A stretch of DNA of 52,092 nt from Paraburkholderia oxyphila NBRC 105797 (GCF_000685075.1 NZ_BAYD01000068.1:1-52092), one strand, 5' to 3'. Shown: positions 33,195-41,731, counted from the stretch's first letter. A program made the numbers and translations. Notes: generated from the letters alone by a model not told the origin.

Positions 33195-33263
33195 TTATAT
33201 TGCCGAAAGGGTCAGCGCGATCAGCAGCCCCGCTACCAGAGACCTGATGTGTTGCGTCTTCAT
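33195..33263 (-). CDS. Possible 22-residue hydrophobic peptide
   Basis: ATG 33263 is preceded by GGGAGG with an ideal six-base spacer. The peptide starts MKTQHIRSL and continues as a hydrophobic helix VAGLLIALTLSAI. It lies 23 bases after the porin stop on the same strand, so it would be made from the porin transcript. It could be a small membrane protein or a signal-peptide remnant of a lost gene. Too short for homology by eye. Confidence 0.4.
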   Translation of the reverse strand: MKTQHIRSLVAGLLIALTLSAI

Positions 33264-33270
33264 CCCTATC

Positions 33271-33292
33271 CTCCCTTAGAACTCCCTTAGAA
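33271..33292. repeat. Tandem 11-bp duplication across the porin stop
   Basis: CTCCCTTAGAA occurs twice in direct succession. On the minus strand each copy reads TTCTAAGGGAG: the first holds the porin's last codon and stop, the second places a fresh GGGAG in front of the 22-residue frame. Confidence 0.8.
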
Positions 33293-34513
33293 CCGGTGTG
33301 ACATGCCCAGTACGGCCAGCACCTGCTTTGAGCCGTCCGCCGCCGTGACGCCGGGCCAGCTCACATTCGCGATGCCGTTGTTCTTCATATACCCGGCACG
33401 CAGGTACAAGCTCGTGCGCTTGGAGAGGAAGTGCTCCGCACCGATCTCGAAGCCGGGCGTGTTGTCGTCCACACCCCGCACGCTGCGGTAGATGCCGGCG
33501 ATCTCGATCACGTCGACAGCGGTCGCCTGAATGGTCGCGCCCGCCTCGATGATGCTGTACGGATGGACCAGCGCCGCCAGTGACGTGAGCGCGCCCACGC
33601 CGGGCGCCGTGACGCGTGCGCCGGGCGGCGGGTCGGTCGGGCTGTTATAGCTGTAGTTGAACTGCAGGTTCACGATGCCGATGCGGTAGGCCAGCGCTGC
33701 CGTATAGTGCGCGGTCGAAACGAGGTCGAACGTGCTCGCGGGCAGCGGCTGACCGGCAAGCGGTGTGCCGCTCGGGTATTGCCCGAGCGACGCGCTCTCC
33801 TGGCCTGCGTGCTGGAATTGATAAGCGAGCCCGACATAGAGGCCGTATCCGGAATAGGTCGCTGCGAAGTCGAGCATGTTGCCCGACGTCATCTGGACGG
33901 GCTGCGTGACCGTCGCGGAAAACGCGTACATGCCGTAGAGGCGCAATCCGCGCCAATCCGGCGACTGATAGGCGATCGAGTTGCTGGTGCGCCCCGAAAC
34001 ATACTGGGTGGCGAGTGTCGCGCGGTCGCGTGCGCCTGCGAGATCGGCTGCCGCAATGGGCGAAAGCACTTCGTTGCCGCGGAACGGATCGGTCGGATAG
34101 ATCGCGAGGAAGCTCGGCTCATATTGTCGCCCGAACGTGAGCTGCCCCCACTCGTCGTGGCGCAGCCCCACCCACGATTGCCGATAGAACAGCGTGGTGG
34201 AATCGGCGAAGAACGTTCCGTTGTTGACGTTGAAGCCGTTCTCCACATCGAAGATGGCATTGAGGCCGCCGCCGAGATCTTCACTGCCCTTCAAGCCGAA
34301 CATCGATCCGGTCGATCCGCCGCTTCGTTCGGATAACGAATTGGATCCGGGCACGTAAGCGGTCCCGGGACCGCCTTTCGTGCCACTGCCGTTGAGCAAG
34401 TATTGCCCGAACACATCGACGACGCCGTATAGCGTCACACTCGTCTGCGCCGAGGCGCCTCCCGCTGTGAGTATCAGGACTGCTCCGCAAAGGCTCTTGG
34501 TTACAAACCGCAT
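33287..34513 (-). CDS. Burkholderia-type porin, divergent from the acyl-CoA cluster
   Basis: A 408-residue outer-membrane porin. The signal ends at GGASAQT, and the mature start is SVTLYGVVDVFGQYL. GSMFGLKGSEDLGGGLNAIF, FYRQSWVGLRHDEWGQLTFGRQYEP and the terminal MSHRF are family marks. It is longer than the porin at 15.8 kb, with different loops. GAGGAG precedes ATG 34513. It shares a 367-base intergenic region with the acyl-CoA dehydrogenase, which suggests that it admits the substrate of that pathway; this is inference from position. Confidence 0.92.
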   Translation of the reverse strand: MRFVTKSLCGAVLILTAGGASAQTSVTLYGVVDVFGQYLLNGSGTKGGPGTAYVPGSNSLSERSGGSTGSMFGLKGSEDLGGGLNAIFDVENGFNVNNGTFFADSTTLFYRQSWVGLRHDEWGQLTFGRQYEPSFLAIYPTDPFRGNEVLSPIAAADLAGARDRATLATQYVSGRTSNSIAYQSPDWRGLRLYGMYAFSATVTQPVQMTSGNMLDFAATYSGYGLYVGLAYQFQHAGQESASLGQYPSGTPLAGQPLPASTFDLVSTAHYTAALAYRIGIVNLQFNYSYNSPTDPPPGARVTAPGVGALTSLAALVHPYSIIEAGATIQATAVDVIEIAGIYRSVRGVDDNTPGFEIGAEHFLSKRTSLYLRAGYMKNNGIANVSWPGVTAADGSKQVLAVLGMSHRF

Positions 34514-34880
34514 GCACGTCTCCTCTTTATGTTTGCCGCACCCGATGGGCGTGGATGTCAAACCCCGGTCAATGCGTCACGATCGGCGGGTTGGGCTCAT
34601 GGTGCCGGTGACGGCGGGACGAAACACCTCCCCTCCGAGAGTGGGACGGGAATACCCCGAGGACGTTGTGCGAAGCGGCTTGCGCGCTCGAAGCCATCGG
34701 CCCGAGTGGCCCGAAAACCGGCTGTGCCCCCCTCCCGAGGGTGGTGCCCGACTGGCACGCGAATCTCTATTCTTGGCTCACGGGGCACGGGCCTCGCAGC
34801 CATGCGGCCGCGGCCCCTCACGAACGAACGCCGGGACGCACGCCCTGACCGGCGCCGTCCCAACCTTCAGGACATCCGCA
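34514..34880. promoter_or_regulatory. Divergent control region between porin and acyl-CoA cluster
   Basis: 367 bases without a gene. It contains two similar CCCCTCC(C)GAG(A/G)GTGG elements, at 34630-34644 and 34729-34744, about 100 bases apart in direct orientation. These could bind the MalT-like LuxR regulator of the cluster. The dehydrogenase frame is open upstream to 34380, but it crosses this region and into the porin, so that extension is not coding. I found no convincing sigma-54 promoter. Confidence 0.4.
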
Positions 34881-36020
34881 ATGCACATTACCCGCACAGT
34901 CTTTCGCGACGATCATGAGATGCTGCGCACTTCCGCGCGCCGCTTTCTGGAAAAGGAATGCCTGCCGAGACAGGCCGAATGGGACATGGCCGGCAAGGTC
35001 GACCGCGAAACGTGGCTCAAGGCCGGCCGCGAAGGTCTGCTCTGCACGACGCTGCCGACCGAATACGGCGGCGGCGGTGGCGATTTCGGGCACGCCGCAG
35101 TCCTGAATGAAGAGGTCAGCGCAATGAACCTGTCCGGACTCGGCTTTGGCGTGCATTCGGACATCATCGCGCCTTACATTGCCCGCCTCGGCAACGAGGA
35201 GCAAAAGCGCAAGTGGCTGCCCGGCTGCTGCAGCGGCGAGACCATCCTCGCGATCGGCATGACGGAGCCCGGTACCGGCAGCGACCTGAAGGCCGTGCGC
35301 ACCACCGCGATCCGCGACGGCGACGAATACGTCATCAACGGCAGCAAGACCTTCATCAGCAATGGCCTGTGCGCCGACCTGATCATCATGGTTTGCAAGA
35401 CCGACCCCGCCGCGGGCTCGAAGGGGGTGAGCCTGATTGTCGTGGAGGCGAGCCGCGCGGGCTTCCGGCGCGGCCGCAAGCTCGAGAAAGTGGGCATGCA
35501 CGCCCAGGACACGGCCGAGCTCTTCTTCGACGACGTGCGCGTGCCGGTAACGAATCGTCTCGGCGAAGAAGGCATGGGCTTTGCCTATCTGATGGGCGAG
35601 CTGCCGCAGGAGCGCCTGTCGATCGCGATCGGCGCGGCCGCGCGGCTCGAGGCGAGCCTCGAGCACACGATCAACTACGTGAAGGATCGCCGCGCCTTCA
35701 ATCAGACCGTGTGGGATTTCCAGAACACCAAGTTCAAGCTGGCCGATATCAAGGCCCAGGCGATCGCCGTGCGCCTCATGGTCGATCACTACCTCGCCGA
35801 GCATATGCGCCGGCGCCTCACGCTCGAAGAGGCGGCTGTGGCGAAGCTCTACGCCACGGAGACGCTCGGCAAGGCGCTCGACGAGATGGTGCAGCTGCAC
35901 GGCGGCTACGGCTACATGCTCGAATACCCGGTCGCCCGCGCATTCGCCGACGCCCGCGTCACGCGCATCTTCGGCGGCACGAGCGAAGTGATGCGCGACC
36001 TCATCTCACGCAAGCTGTGA
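34881..36020 (+). CDS. Acyl-CoA dehydrogenase, LCAD/IVD-like active site
   Basis: A 379-residue FAD acyl-CoA dehydrogenase introducing the 2,3 double bond into an acyl-CoA. It has IGMTEPGTGSDLKAVRTTA (FAD-binding), the helix-G motif GELPQERL with Glu244 and the end motif RIFGGTSEVMRDL. In MCAD/SCAD the base sits in the last motif, but here that place is Gly; in LCAD and isovaleryl-CoA dehydrogenase the base is the Glu of the ERL motif, which is present. ATG 34881 has AGGA nine bases upstream. It is the first gene of a run with thiolase, MaoC pair and SDR. LCAD-like enzymes often take long or branched acyl chains. Confidence 0.9.
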   Translation: MHITRTVFRDDHEMLRTSARRFLEKECLPRQAEWDMAGKVDRETWLKAGREGLLCTTLPTEYGGGGGDFGHAAVLNEEVSAMNLSGLGFGVHSDIIAPYIARLGNEEQKRKWLPGCCSGETILAIGMTEPGTGSDLKAVRTTAIRDGDEYVINGSKTFISNGLCADLIIMVCKTDPAAGSKGVSLIVVEASRAGFRRGRKLEKVGMHAQDTAELFFDDVRVPVTNRLGEEGMGFAYLMGELPQERLSIAIGAAARLEASLEHTINYVKDRRAFNQTVWDFQNTKFKLADIKAQAIAVRLMVDHYLAEHMRRRLTLEEAAVAKLYATETLGKALDEMVQLHGGYGYMLEYPVARAFADARVTRIFGGTSEVMRDLISRKL

Positions 36021-36051
36021 TTCCAGATAACCGTATCGAAGGAGACAAACT

Positions 36052-37242
36052 ATGAGCCGTAACGTGTTCGTTGCCGGTGTGGGCATGATCCCTTTCAAGA
36101 AGCCCGGCACCAGCGAAACCTATGACGTGATGGGCGCGACCGCCGTGCGCGAGGCCCTGGCCGATGCCGGCCTCGACTACAACGACGTGCAGCAGGCCTA
36201 CGCCGGCTATGTCTATGGCGATTCCACCTGCGGGCAAAAGGCGCTCTACCACGTCGGCATGACCGGCATCCCTGTCATCAACGTCAACAACAACTGCGCA
36301 ACCGGTTCCTCCGCGCTCTTTCTCGCGCGCCAGGCCGTCGCCAGCGGCGCGGTCGACTGCGCATTGGCCGTCGGCTTCGAGTTCATGCAGCCCGGCGCCC
36401 TCAAATCCAACTGGACCGACCGTGCCCCGGCGCTCGAGCGCGCGCTGAACCTCGTCGATGAGCTCGTGGTCGATCCGGGCGGCCTCGGCAACGCCATTCG
36501 CCAGTTCGCCGGCGCGGGCCAGGCTCACATGCAGAAGTACGGCACGAAGCTCGAAACGTTCGCGAAGATCCGCGCCAAAGCGAGCCGCCACGCGGCGCGC
36601 AACCCGCTCGCGGTGTTCCGCAACGTCGTCTCGACGGAAGACGTGATGGCGGCCCCGATGCTGTGGGAAGGCGTGCTCACGCGCCTGATGGCCTGCCCCC
36701 CGACCTGCGGCGGCGCGGCGGCGATCGTCGTGTCCGAGGCGTTTGCGAAGAAAAAGGGCCTGCGCGCCGACGTGCTGATCGCCGGCCAGGCGCTCACCAC
36801 CGATACGCCGAGCACGTACGACGCGCGCGACATGATCCGCGTGGTCGGCTTCGACATGGCCCAGGCCGCCGCGCAGAGCGTGTATGAGCAGGCCGGCATC
36901 GGTCCGAAAGACATCGACGTGATCGAGCTGCACGACTGTTTCGCGCAGAACGAGCTCATCACCTATGAGGCGCTCGGACTGTGCGCGCCGGGCGAAGCCG
37001 AAAAGCTCGTCAACGACGGCGACAACACCTATGGCGGCGAATGGGTCGTCAACCCCTCGGGCGGCCTGCTTTCGAAGGGCCATCCGCTCGGCGCAACGGG
37101 TCTTGCCCAGTGCTACGAACTCACGCACCAGCTGCGCGGCACCGCCGGCGAGCGCCAGGTCGAAGGCGCACAGTACGCCCTCTCGCATAACGTCGGCCTT
37201 GGCGGCGCATGCGTCGTGACGGCCTACAAGAAAGTGGCGTGA
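36052..37242 (+). CDS. SCP-x-type thiolase (lipid-transfer protein family)
   Basis: A 396-residue thiolase of the sterol-carrier-protein-X group. Nucleophile Cys82 is in NNNCATGSSAL, followed by DVIELHDCFAQNEL (family mark near 289-302), His344 in KGHPLGATG and a final GLGGACVV. It would cleave a 3-oxoacyl-CoA, typically branched or ring-bearing, to give acetyl- or propionyl-CoA. AAGGAG precedes the ATG; the gap to the dehydrogenase is 31 bases. Many bacterial SCP-x thiolases need a DUF35 OB-fold partner, and none is present in this window. Confidence 0.9.
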   Translation: MSRNVFVAGVGMIPFKKPGTSETYDVMGATAVREALADAGLDYNDVQQAYAGYVYGDSTCGQKALYHVGMTGIPVINVNNNCATGSSALFLARQAVASGAVDCALAVGFEFMQPGALKSNWTDRAPALERALNLVDELVVDPGGLGNAIRQFAGAGQAHMQKYGTKLETFAKIRAKASRHAARNPLAVFRNVVSTEDVMAAPMLWEGVLTRLMACPPTCGGAAAIVVSEAFAKKKGLRADVLIAGQALTTDTPSTYDARDMIRVVGFDMAQAAAQSVYEQAGIGPKDIDVIELHDCFAQNELITYEALGLCAPGEAEKLVNDGDNTYGGEWVVNPSGGLLSKGHPLGATGLAQCYELTHQLRGTAGERQVEGAQYALSHNVGLGGACVVTAYKKVA

Positions 37243-37270
37243 CGAGCCGGGTCCTCAGGAGCAACGCGAA

Positions 37271-37711
37271 ATGATCGACAAGAAGTTTATCGGCCGGGTC
37301 ACCGCCGACTTCAGCGCCACGGCTCCCGCGAGCCAGCTGCGCTTCTTCGCGAAGGCGACGGGCGAGACCCGTGCCGAGTATCTCGACGAAGCCGCCGCGC
37401 GCGACGCGGGCCATCCCGGCTTGCCGGTGCCGCCCACCTTCCTCTTCTCGCTGGAAATGCTCGCGCCGGCCAACGGCTGGCGCGACGAGGCCGGCATCCG
37501 GCTCGACCGGATCCTGCACGGCGAGCAGTCGTTCACGTACCACCGCATGGCCTATGCCGGCGACACGCTGCACTTCAGGACGCAGATCGCCGACATCTAC
37601 GAGAAGAAAGGCGGTGCACTCGAGTTCATCGTGCGCGATACGTGCGTGACCAACCAGCACGGCGAGCACGTTGCGGATCTGCGCAGCGTGACCGTGCATC
37701 GCGCTGGATGA
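37271..37711 (+). CDS. MaoC-fold dehydratase subunit without catalytic motif
   Basis: A 146-residue hotdog-fold protein of the MaoC N-terminal/FAS1-like dehydratase type: FIGRVTADFSATAPASQLRFFAKATGE, then GHPGLPVPPTFLFSLE, then the long HGEQSFTYHRMAYAGDTL strand pair. It lacks the Asp-x-Asn-x-x-His hydratase motif, so it is probably the structural half of a heteromer with the next gene, 14 bases on. Such split hydratases (ChsH1-ChsH2 type) accept bulky enoyl-CoAs. AGGAG lies nine bases before the ATG. Confidence 0.85.
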   Translation: MIDKKFIGRVTADFSATAPASQLRFFAKATGETRAEYLDEAAARDAGHPGLPVPPTFLFSLEMLAPANGWRDEAGIRLDRILHGEQSFTYHRMAYAGDTLHFRTQIADIYEKKGGALEFIVRDTCVTNQHGEHVADLRSVTVHRAG

Positions 37712-37725
37712 TCGGGAGAGACGAC

Positions 37726-38145
37726 ATGAGCCAACTGAAATTCGACGAGGTCCAGGTCGGCGACACGCTGCCGCCGCTCACGCTCGAGCCGGTCAATCGA
37801 ACCACGCTGGCGCTCTTTGCCGGCGCGTCGAACGACCACAACGCCATTCATATCGACATCGACTTCGCACGCAAGGCCGGCATGCCGGACGTGTTTGCGC
37901 ACGGCATGCTTTCGATGGCGTGGCTGGGCCGCCTGCTCACGCTCTGGGTCGACCAGCGTCAGCTTCGCCAGTTCGCTGTGCGCTTCGTGGGCATCACGCA
38001 GCTCGGGCATCGCATCACCTGCACCGGGCGTGTGGTCGAGAAGTTCGAAGCCGATGGCGAGAAGCGGGTGAAGCTCGAGCTTCAGACCACGAATCAATAT
38101 GGCGAACCGCGCGTCGTTGGCGACGCGGTGGTCGCCCTTCAATAA
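37726..38145 (+). CDS. MaoC-like enoyl-CoA hydratase, catalytic subunit
   Basis: A 139-residue hotdog-fold hydratase with the complete (R)-hydratase motif FAGASNDHNAIHIDIDFA: Asp37 and His42 are the presumed catalytic pair, followed by the KAGMPDVFAHGML turn. It should hydrate trans-2-enoyl-CoA to the 3-hydroxyacyl-CoA, probably together with the inactive half just upstream. GGGAGAG lies six bases before ATG 37726. The fourth gene of the run follows after 33 bases. Confidence 0.88.
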   Translation: MSQLKFDEVQVGDTLPPLTLEPVNRTTLALFAGASNDHNAIHIDIDFARKAGMPDVFAHGMLSMAWLGRLLTLWVDQRQLRQFAVRFVGITQLGHRITCTGRVVEKFEADGEKRVKLELQTTNQYGEPRVVGDAVVALQ

Positions 38146-38178
38146 ACGTATTACGGCTGGATCATCAGGAGAACAAAC

Positions 38179-39003
38179 ATGGGCAAACTCGACGGCAAGG
38201 TGGCGCTCGTCACCGGTTCGGGCCGCGGCATCGGGCATGCGATCGCCACCAAGCTCGCCAGCGAAGGCGCGCGCCTCGTGATCAACGATCTCGACGCCGA
38301 GCCGGCGCACGAGACCGTGGAAGAACTGCGCAAGATGGGCGCGGAGGCCGTTGCCTGCGTGGGCAACGTGACCGCGCCCGACTTTGCTGATCGCCTGATC
38401 GGCACGGCGATGAACACCTACAAGGGCATCGACATCATCGTCAACAACGCGGGCTACACGTGGGACGACGTCGTCCAGAAAATGAGCGACGAGCAGTGGT
38501 ACGCGATCCTCGACTGCCACATGACCGCGCCCTTCCGCATCCTGCGCGCGGCCTATCCGCATATCAAGGCGCTTCACGCCGCGGACAAGGAAGCCGGCCG
38601 CGAGGTCTATCGCAAGGTCGTCAACATCTCGTCGGTCTCCGCGCTGAACGGCAACGCCGGCCAGCTCAACTACTCGGGCGCGAAGGCGGGCTTGATCGGC
38701 ATGACGCGCGCGCTCGCGCGCGAATGGGGCCGGCTGAACGTGAACGTCAACGCCGTGGCATTCGGGCTGATCCTCACGCGCATGACGTCGACCGACGCGA
38801 ACGCGGGCACCACGGTCAACATCGACGGACGCGAGATCCGCGTGGGTCTGAATCCGGAGATGCTCAAGACTCATGCGCAACGCAATCCGATCGGCCGGGG
38901 TGGCACGCCCGAAGAAGCGGCAGGCGGCGTGTATCTGTTCTGCACGCCCGAGTCGAACTACATCACTGGCCAGACAATTGCCGTTGCCGGCAACGTGCAG
39001 TAA
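38179..39003 (+). CDS. Short-chain dehydrogenase, probable 3-hydroxyacyl-CoA dehydrogenase
   Basis: A 274-residue SDR. It has the NAD(P) motif TGSGRGIG (12-19), an Asp after the second strand (NDLDAE), which favours NAD(H), NNAGYT near 90, an active-site Ser in NISSVSALNG near 150 and the YSGAK Tyr/Lys pair near 165. A short insert (ADKEAGREVYRK) before the Ser strand is typical of 17-beta-HSD4-like and FabG-related enzymes. In this setting it should oxidise the 3-hydroxyacyl-CoA from the MaoC pair. AGGAG is seven bases upstream. A hairpin follows at 39012-39031. Confidence 0.88.
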   Translation: MGKLDGKVALVTGSGRGIGHAIATKLASEGARLVINDLDAEPAHETVEELRKMGAEAVACVGNVTAPDFADRLIGTAMNTYKGIDIIVNNAGYTWDDVVQKMSDEQWYAILDCHMTAPFRILRAAYPHIKALHAADKEAGREVYRKVVNISSVSALNGNAGQLNYSGAKAGLIGMTRALAREWGRLNVNVNAVAFGLILTRMTSTDANAGTTVNIDGREIRVGLNPEMLKTHAQRNPIGRGGTPEEAAGGVYLFCTPESNYITGQTIAVAGNVQ

Positions 39004-39011
39004 CGCCTGAG

Positions 39012-39031
39012 CACGCGTCCACGGGCGCGTG
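39012..39031 (+). terminator. Hairpin after the SDR gene
   Basis: CACGCG and CGCGTG form a 6-bp stem around an 8-base loop nine bases after the stop. There is no T run. It may separate the five-gene run from the MBL gene, which starts 145 bases later. Confidence 0.35.
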
Positions 39032-39175
39032 ACGGGAGCGGCCACACCCAGGCCCGCGCAGGGACGCCCGAAAGCGCGTTGTTGCACGGGCCGTTTTGCT
39101 GTCTGCTTGCCTGTTTTCTTTTCGTGCTATTTTCGGGCTTGACCCGCGAATGCCAGATCATCAGGAATCGATGCG

Positions 39176-40237
39176 ATGAACGACGACACCTCCTCAGCCG
39201 CCGCACTCACCTACCCGTTCGAGACACCGCCCATGCCGCGCGGCGCGCTCGAAGTCGCGCCGGGCGTGCATTGGATCCGCATGCCGCTGCCTTACGATCT
39301 GGACCACATCAACGTATGGGCGATCGCCGAGCAGGACGGCTGGGCCGTCGTCGACACGGGCGCGCGCACCGATGCCGCCGCCGCCGTGTGGCGCGACTGG
39401 CTTCAACGCGAGCGCGAACGTAGCCGCGTGACGCGCGTGTTCGTCACGCACATGCACCCCGACCATGTGGGCATGGCGGGCTGGCTGTCGCGCACGAACG
39501 ATTGCCGCTTGTGGATGACGCGCGGCGAGTATTTCAATTGCCGCGTGACGCTGGCCGACACGGGCCTCGAGGCGCCCGACGACGCGATTCGCTTCTATCG
39601 TCAGGCGGGCTGGAGCACGGCTTCCATCGACCTCTACCGCGCGCGCTTCGGCCGCTTCGGACAGCACGTGCACGCGCTCCCGCCAAGCTACCGGCGCATT
39701 CAGGATGGCGAGTCCATCAGGATAGGCGCGCATGACTGGAACGTCATCACGGGCAATGGGCATTCGCCCGAGCATGCGTGTTTTTACTGTCCCGATCTCA
39801 AGCTCTTCATATCCGGAGATCAGGTCCTGCCGCGCATTTCGTCGAACGTATCGGTCTATCCCATCGAGCCCGACGCCGACCCGATGGCGGACTGGCTCGC
39901 GTCAATCAACAAGCTCAGGGCGCAGGTGCCTGACGACGTCCTGGTGCTGCCTTCACACAACGATTGCTTCCGCGGCCTGCACGCGCGTCTGGACCGGCTG
40001 GAGCGTGGCCAGCAGCGCAGCCTGGAGCGGCTGCGCAGTGGCTTGAAAGAGGCGAGGCGCGCTGTCGATGTTTTCACCCTTCTGTTCGCCCGGCCGATCG
40101 CCGACACGGATATGAGCCAGATGGGGCTCGCCACGGGTGAGAGCCTGGCCTGCCTGAACTACCTGCTGCATCGGGGCGAGCTCACCCGCGAGCTGCGCGA
40201 CGACGGCGCGATGTGGTACGCGCTCGCGGCAAGATAA
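39176..40237 (+). CDS. Metallo-beta-lactamase fold hydrolase
   Basis: A 353-residue MBL-fold enzyme. The metal motif is THMHPDHVG (His92, His94, Asp96, His97), with later ligands probably in GNGHSPEHACF and FISGDQVLP (Asp). The C-terminal helical extension after residue 250 (LERGQQRSLERL) resembles the LACTB2-like or acyl-thioesterase-like relatives. In a CoA pathway a hydrolase of this type could act as a thioesterase; this is inference. AGGA lies about ten bases upstream of ATG 39176. It may be read with the run or from its own promoter. Confidence 0.85.
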   Translation: MNDDTSSAAALTYPFETPPMPRGALEVAPGVHWIRMPLPYDLDHINVWAIAEQDGWAVVDTGARTDAAAAVWRDWLQRERERSRVTRVFVTHMHPDHVGMAGWLSRTNDCRLWMTRGEYFNCRVTLADTGLEAPDDAIRFYRQAGWSTASIDLYRARFGRFGQHVHALPPSYRRIQDGESIRIGAHDWNVITGNGHSPEHACFYCPDLKLFISGDQVLPRISSNVSVYPIEPDADPMADWLASINKLRAQVPDDVLVLPSHNDCFRGLHARLDRLERGQQRSLERLRSGLKEARRAVDVFTLLFARPIADTDMSQMGLATGESLACLNYLLHRGELTRELRDDGAMWYALAAR

Positions 40238-40286
40238 ACGCTACGATCAGCGGCGCTGCGGGTGCGGTTTATGCCCGTAAACGCAG

Positions 40287-40308
40287 CCAGCGCGCCTGGG
40301 CGCGCTGG
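40287..40308. terminator. Hairpin between convergent MBL and racemase genes
   Basis: CCAGCGCGCC and GGCGCGCTGG are perfect 10-bp arms with a two-base centre, placed midway between two converging genes. It is symmetric, so it may serve both strands, but it lacks T runs. Confidence 0.45.
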
Positions 40309-40336
40309 AACGGTTTGAACATGACTCACGCGCGCG

Positions 40337-41491
40337 TCAAGCCGCGCAACCCAACCCTTTCTCGCGCAGGCGCGTCACGGCGGCTTCGTCGAAACCCCAG
40401 GCGCGCAGCGCTTCGTGGCCGCCTTCGCCGCGTGCGGGCGCGGGTGCCGAGAGTTTCGACGGCGTGGCCGAAAAGCGCGGAGCGGGCGCCGGCTGGATCA
40501 CGCCGCCCGACTCCACGAAACTGCCGCGTGCAAGGTGCTGCGGATGATGCGGCGCCTGCGAGAAACTCAGGACCGGCGCGACACAGGCGTCGCTGCCTTC
40601 GAATACGGCGCACCATTCGTCGCGCGTGCGGGTCAGGAACACCGCTTCGAAACGCTGGCGCAAAACCGGCCACCCCTGGCGATCGTGCTGCCCCGGCAAG
40701 TCCTCGCCGGCGAGGCCCAGCTTGTCGAGCAACTGGGCATAGAAGCGCGCTTCGACAGCGCCCACCGACATGTAGCCGCCGTCGCGCGTGCGGTAGCTGT
40801 CGTACCAGGGGGTGCCGCCGTCGAGGAGGTTGCTCGCGCGCGCTTCGCGCCAGTCTCCCGAGGCGAGCAGGCCCCAGATCACCGAGCCCAGCTGCGCCGC
40901 GCCCTCGATCATCGCGGCATCCACGACCTGGCCTTCGCCGCCGCGCTGCACGTTCAGCAAGGCGGCGACCACGCCCAGCGCCAGCAGCATGCCACCGCCG
41001 CCATAGTCGCCGACGAGATTCAGCGGCGGCACCGGCGCGCCATCGGCACGGCCGATGCCGGAGAGCACGCCGGAGAGCGCGAGGTAGTTCAGGTCATGGC
41101 CGGCGCGCGCCGCGAGCGGGCCGGTCTGCCCCCACCCGGTCATGCGGCCATAGACGAGCCCCGGATTGCGGGTCAGCGCCTGCTGCGGCCCGAGGCCGAG
41201 ACGCTCCATCGTCCCCGGCCGGAAGCCTTCGATCACCACGTCGGCACGCGACATCAGCTCGAGCGCGGCCTCGCAGGCCTGGGGCTGCTTGAGGTCGAGC
41301 GTCACGGACCGGCGGCCACGGCCGACGACATTGCCGCGCGTGCCCTGGCGTTTCGGGCCGAGGTCCTCCGGCTCGACCGGCCGGTCGATGCGCACGACGT
41401 CTGCGCCCATATCCGCGAGCATCATCACGGCGAACGGGCCGGGGCCGATTGCCTCGAATTCGAGGACACGAATTCCACTTAATACACCCAC
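40337..41491 (-). CDS. Alpha-methylacyl-CoA racemase (CaiB/BaiF class III fold)
   Basis: A 384-residue CaiB/BaiF-fold protein. It carries the racemase triad pattern rather than the transferase one: His132 in GHDLNYLALSG, Asp162 in NLVGDYGGGGML and Glu247 in GYMSVGAVEARF, which correspond to His126, Asp156 and Glu241 of the mycobacterial AMACR homologue MCR (from memory). It would interconvert 2R and 2S methyl-branched acyl-CoAs so that the dehydrogenase can use them. It starts at GTG 41491 with GGAGG five bases upstream. It converges with the MBL gene and follows an acyl-CoA ligase on the same strand after 240 bases with no gene. Confidence 0.88.
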   Translation of the reverse strand: MGVLSGIRVLEFEAIGPGPFAVMMLADMGADVVRIDRPVEPEDLGPKRQGTRGNVVGRGRRSVTLDLKQPQACEAALELMSRADVVIEGFRPGTMERLGLGPQQALTRNPGLVYGRMTGWGQTGPLAARAGHDLNYLALSGVLSGIGRADGAPVPPLNLVGDYGGGGMLLALGVVAALLNVQRGGEGQVVDAAMIEGAAQLGSVIWGLLASGDWREARASNLLDGGTPWYDSYRTRDGGYMSVGAVEARFYAQLLDKLGLAGEDLPGQHDRQGWPVLRQRFEAVFLTRTRDEWCAVFEGSDACVAPVLSFSQAPHHPQHLARGSFVESGGVIQPAPAPRFSATPSKLSAPAPARGEGGHEALRAWGFDEAAVTRLREKGLGCAA

Positions 41492-41731
41492 TTTTGCCTC
41501 CGTTTTTTCAGTTTCTGGCCGGTATCGATGGCACAGTAAGCCAGAGCGGCACGCGAATGTGACCACCTTCGCCGGGTGGCGCGATTCGAACGCGGCACGC
41601 CTCGAGCATGTCGGCCTGCATGCAATAATTAGATATCCGAATGTGTTGAATCAGGCCCTGGAGTCCGACACGCTCACCGCCCTCCCCGGGCATCTGAATT
41701 CGCGCGTGATCCGGAGCGCGTGAATCCATGC

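Noticed and set aside
34740..34770. TGGCAC motif suggesting a sigma-54 promoter before the dehydrogenase
   Set aside because: No GC at the required distance (TTGC missing); the cluster regulator is LuxR-type, not a sigma-54 activator.
40415..41482. Plus-strand open frame of 355 codons
   Set aside because: It is antisense to the racemase gene, whose three catalytic residues are clear; the plus frame has low-complexity Arg/Ala/His content.
40337..41491. First reading of this gene as a CoA transferase
   Set aside because: His132, Asp162 and Glu247 match the alpha-methylacyl-CoA racemase pattern better than the transferase one.
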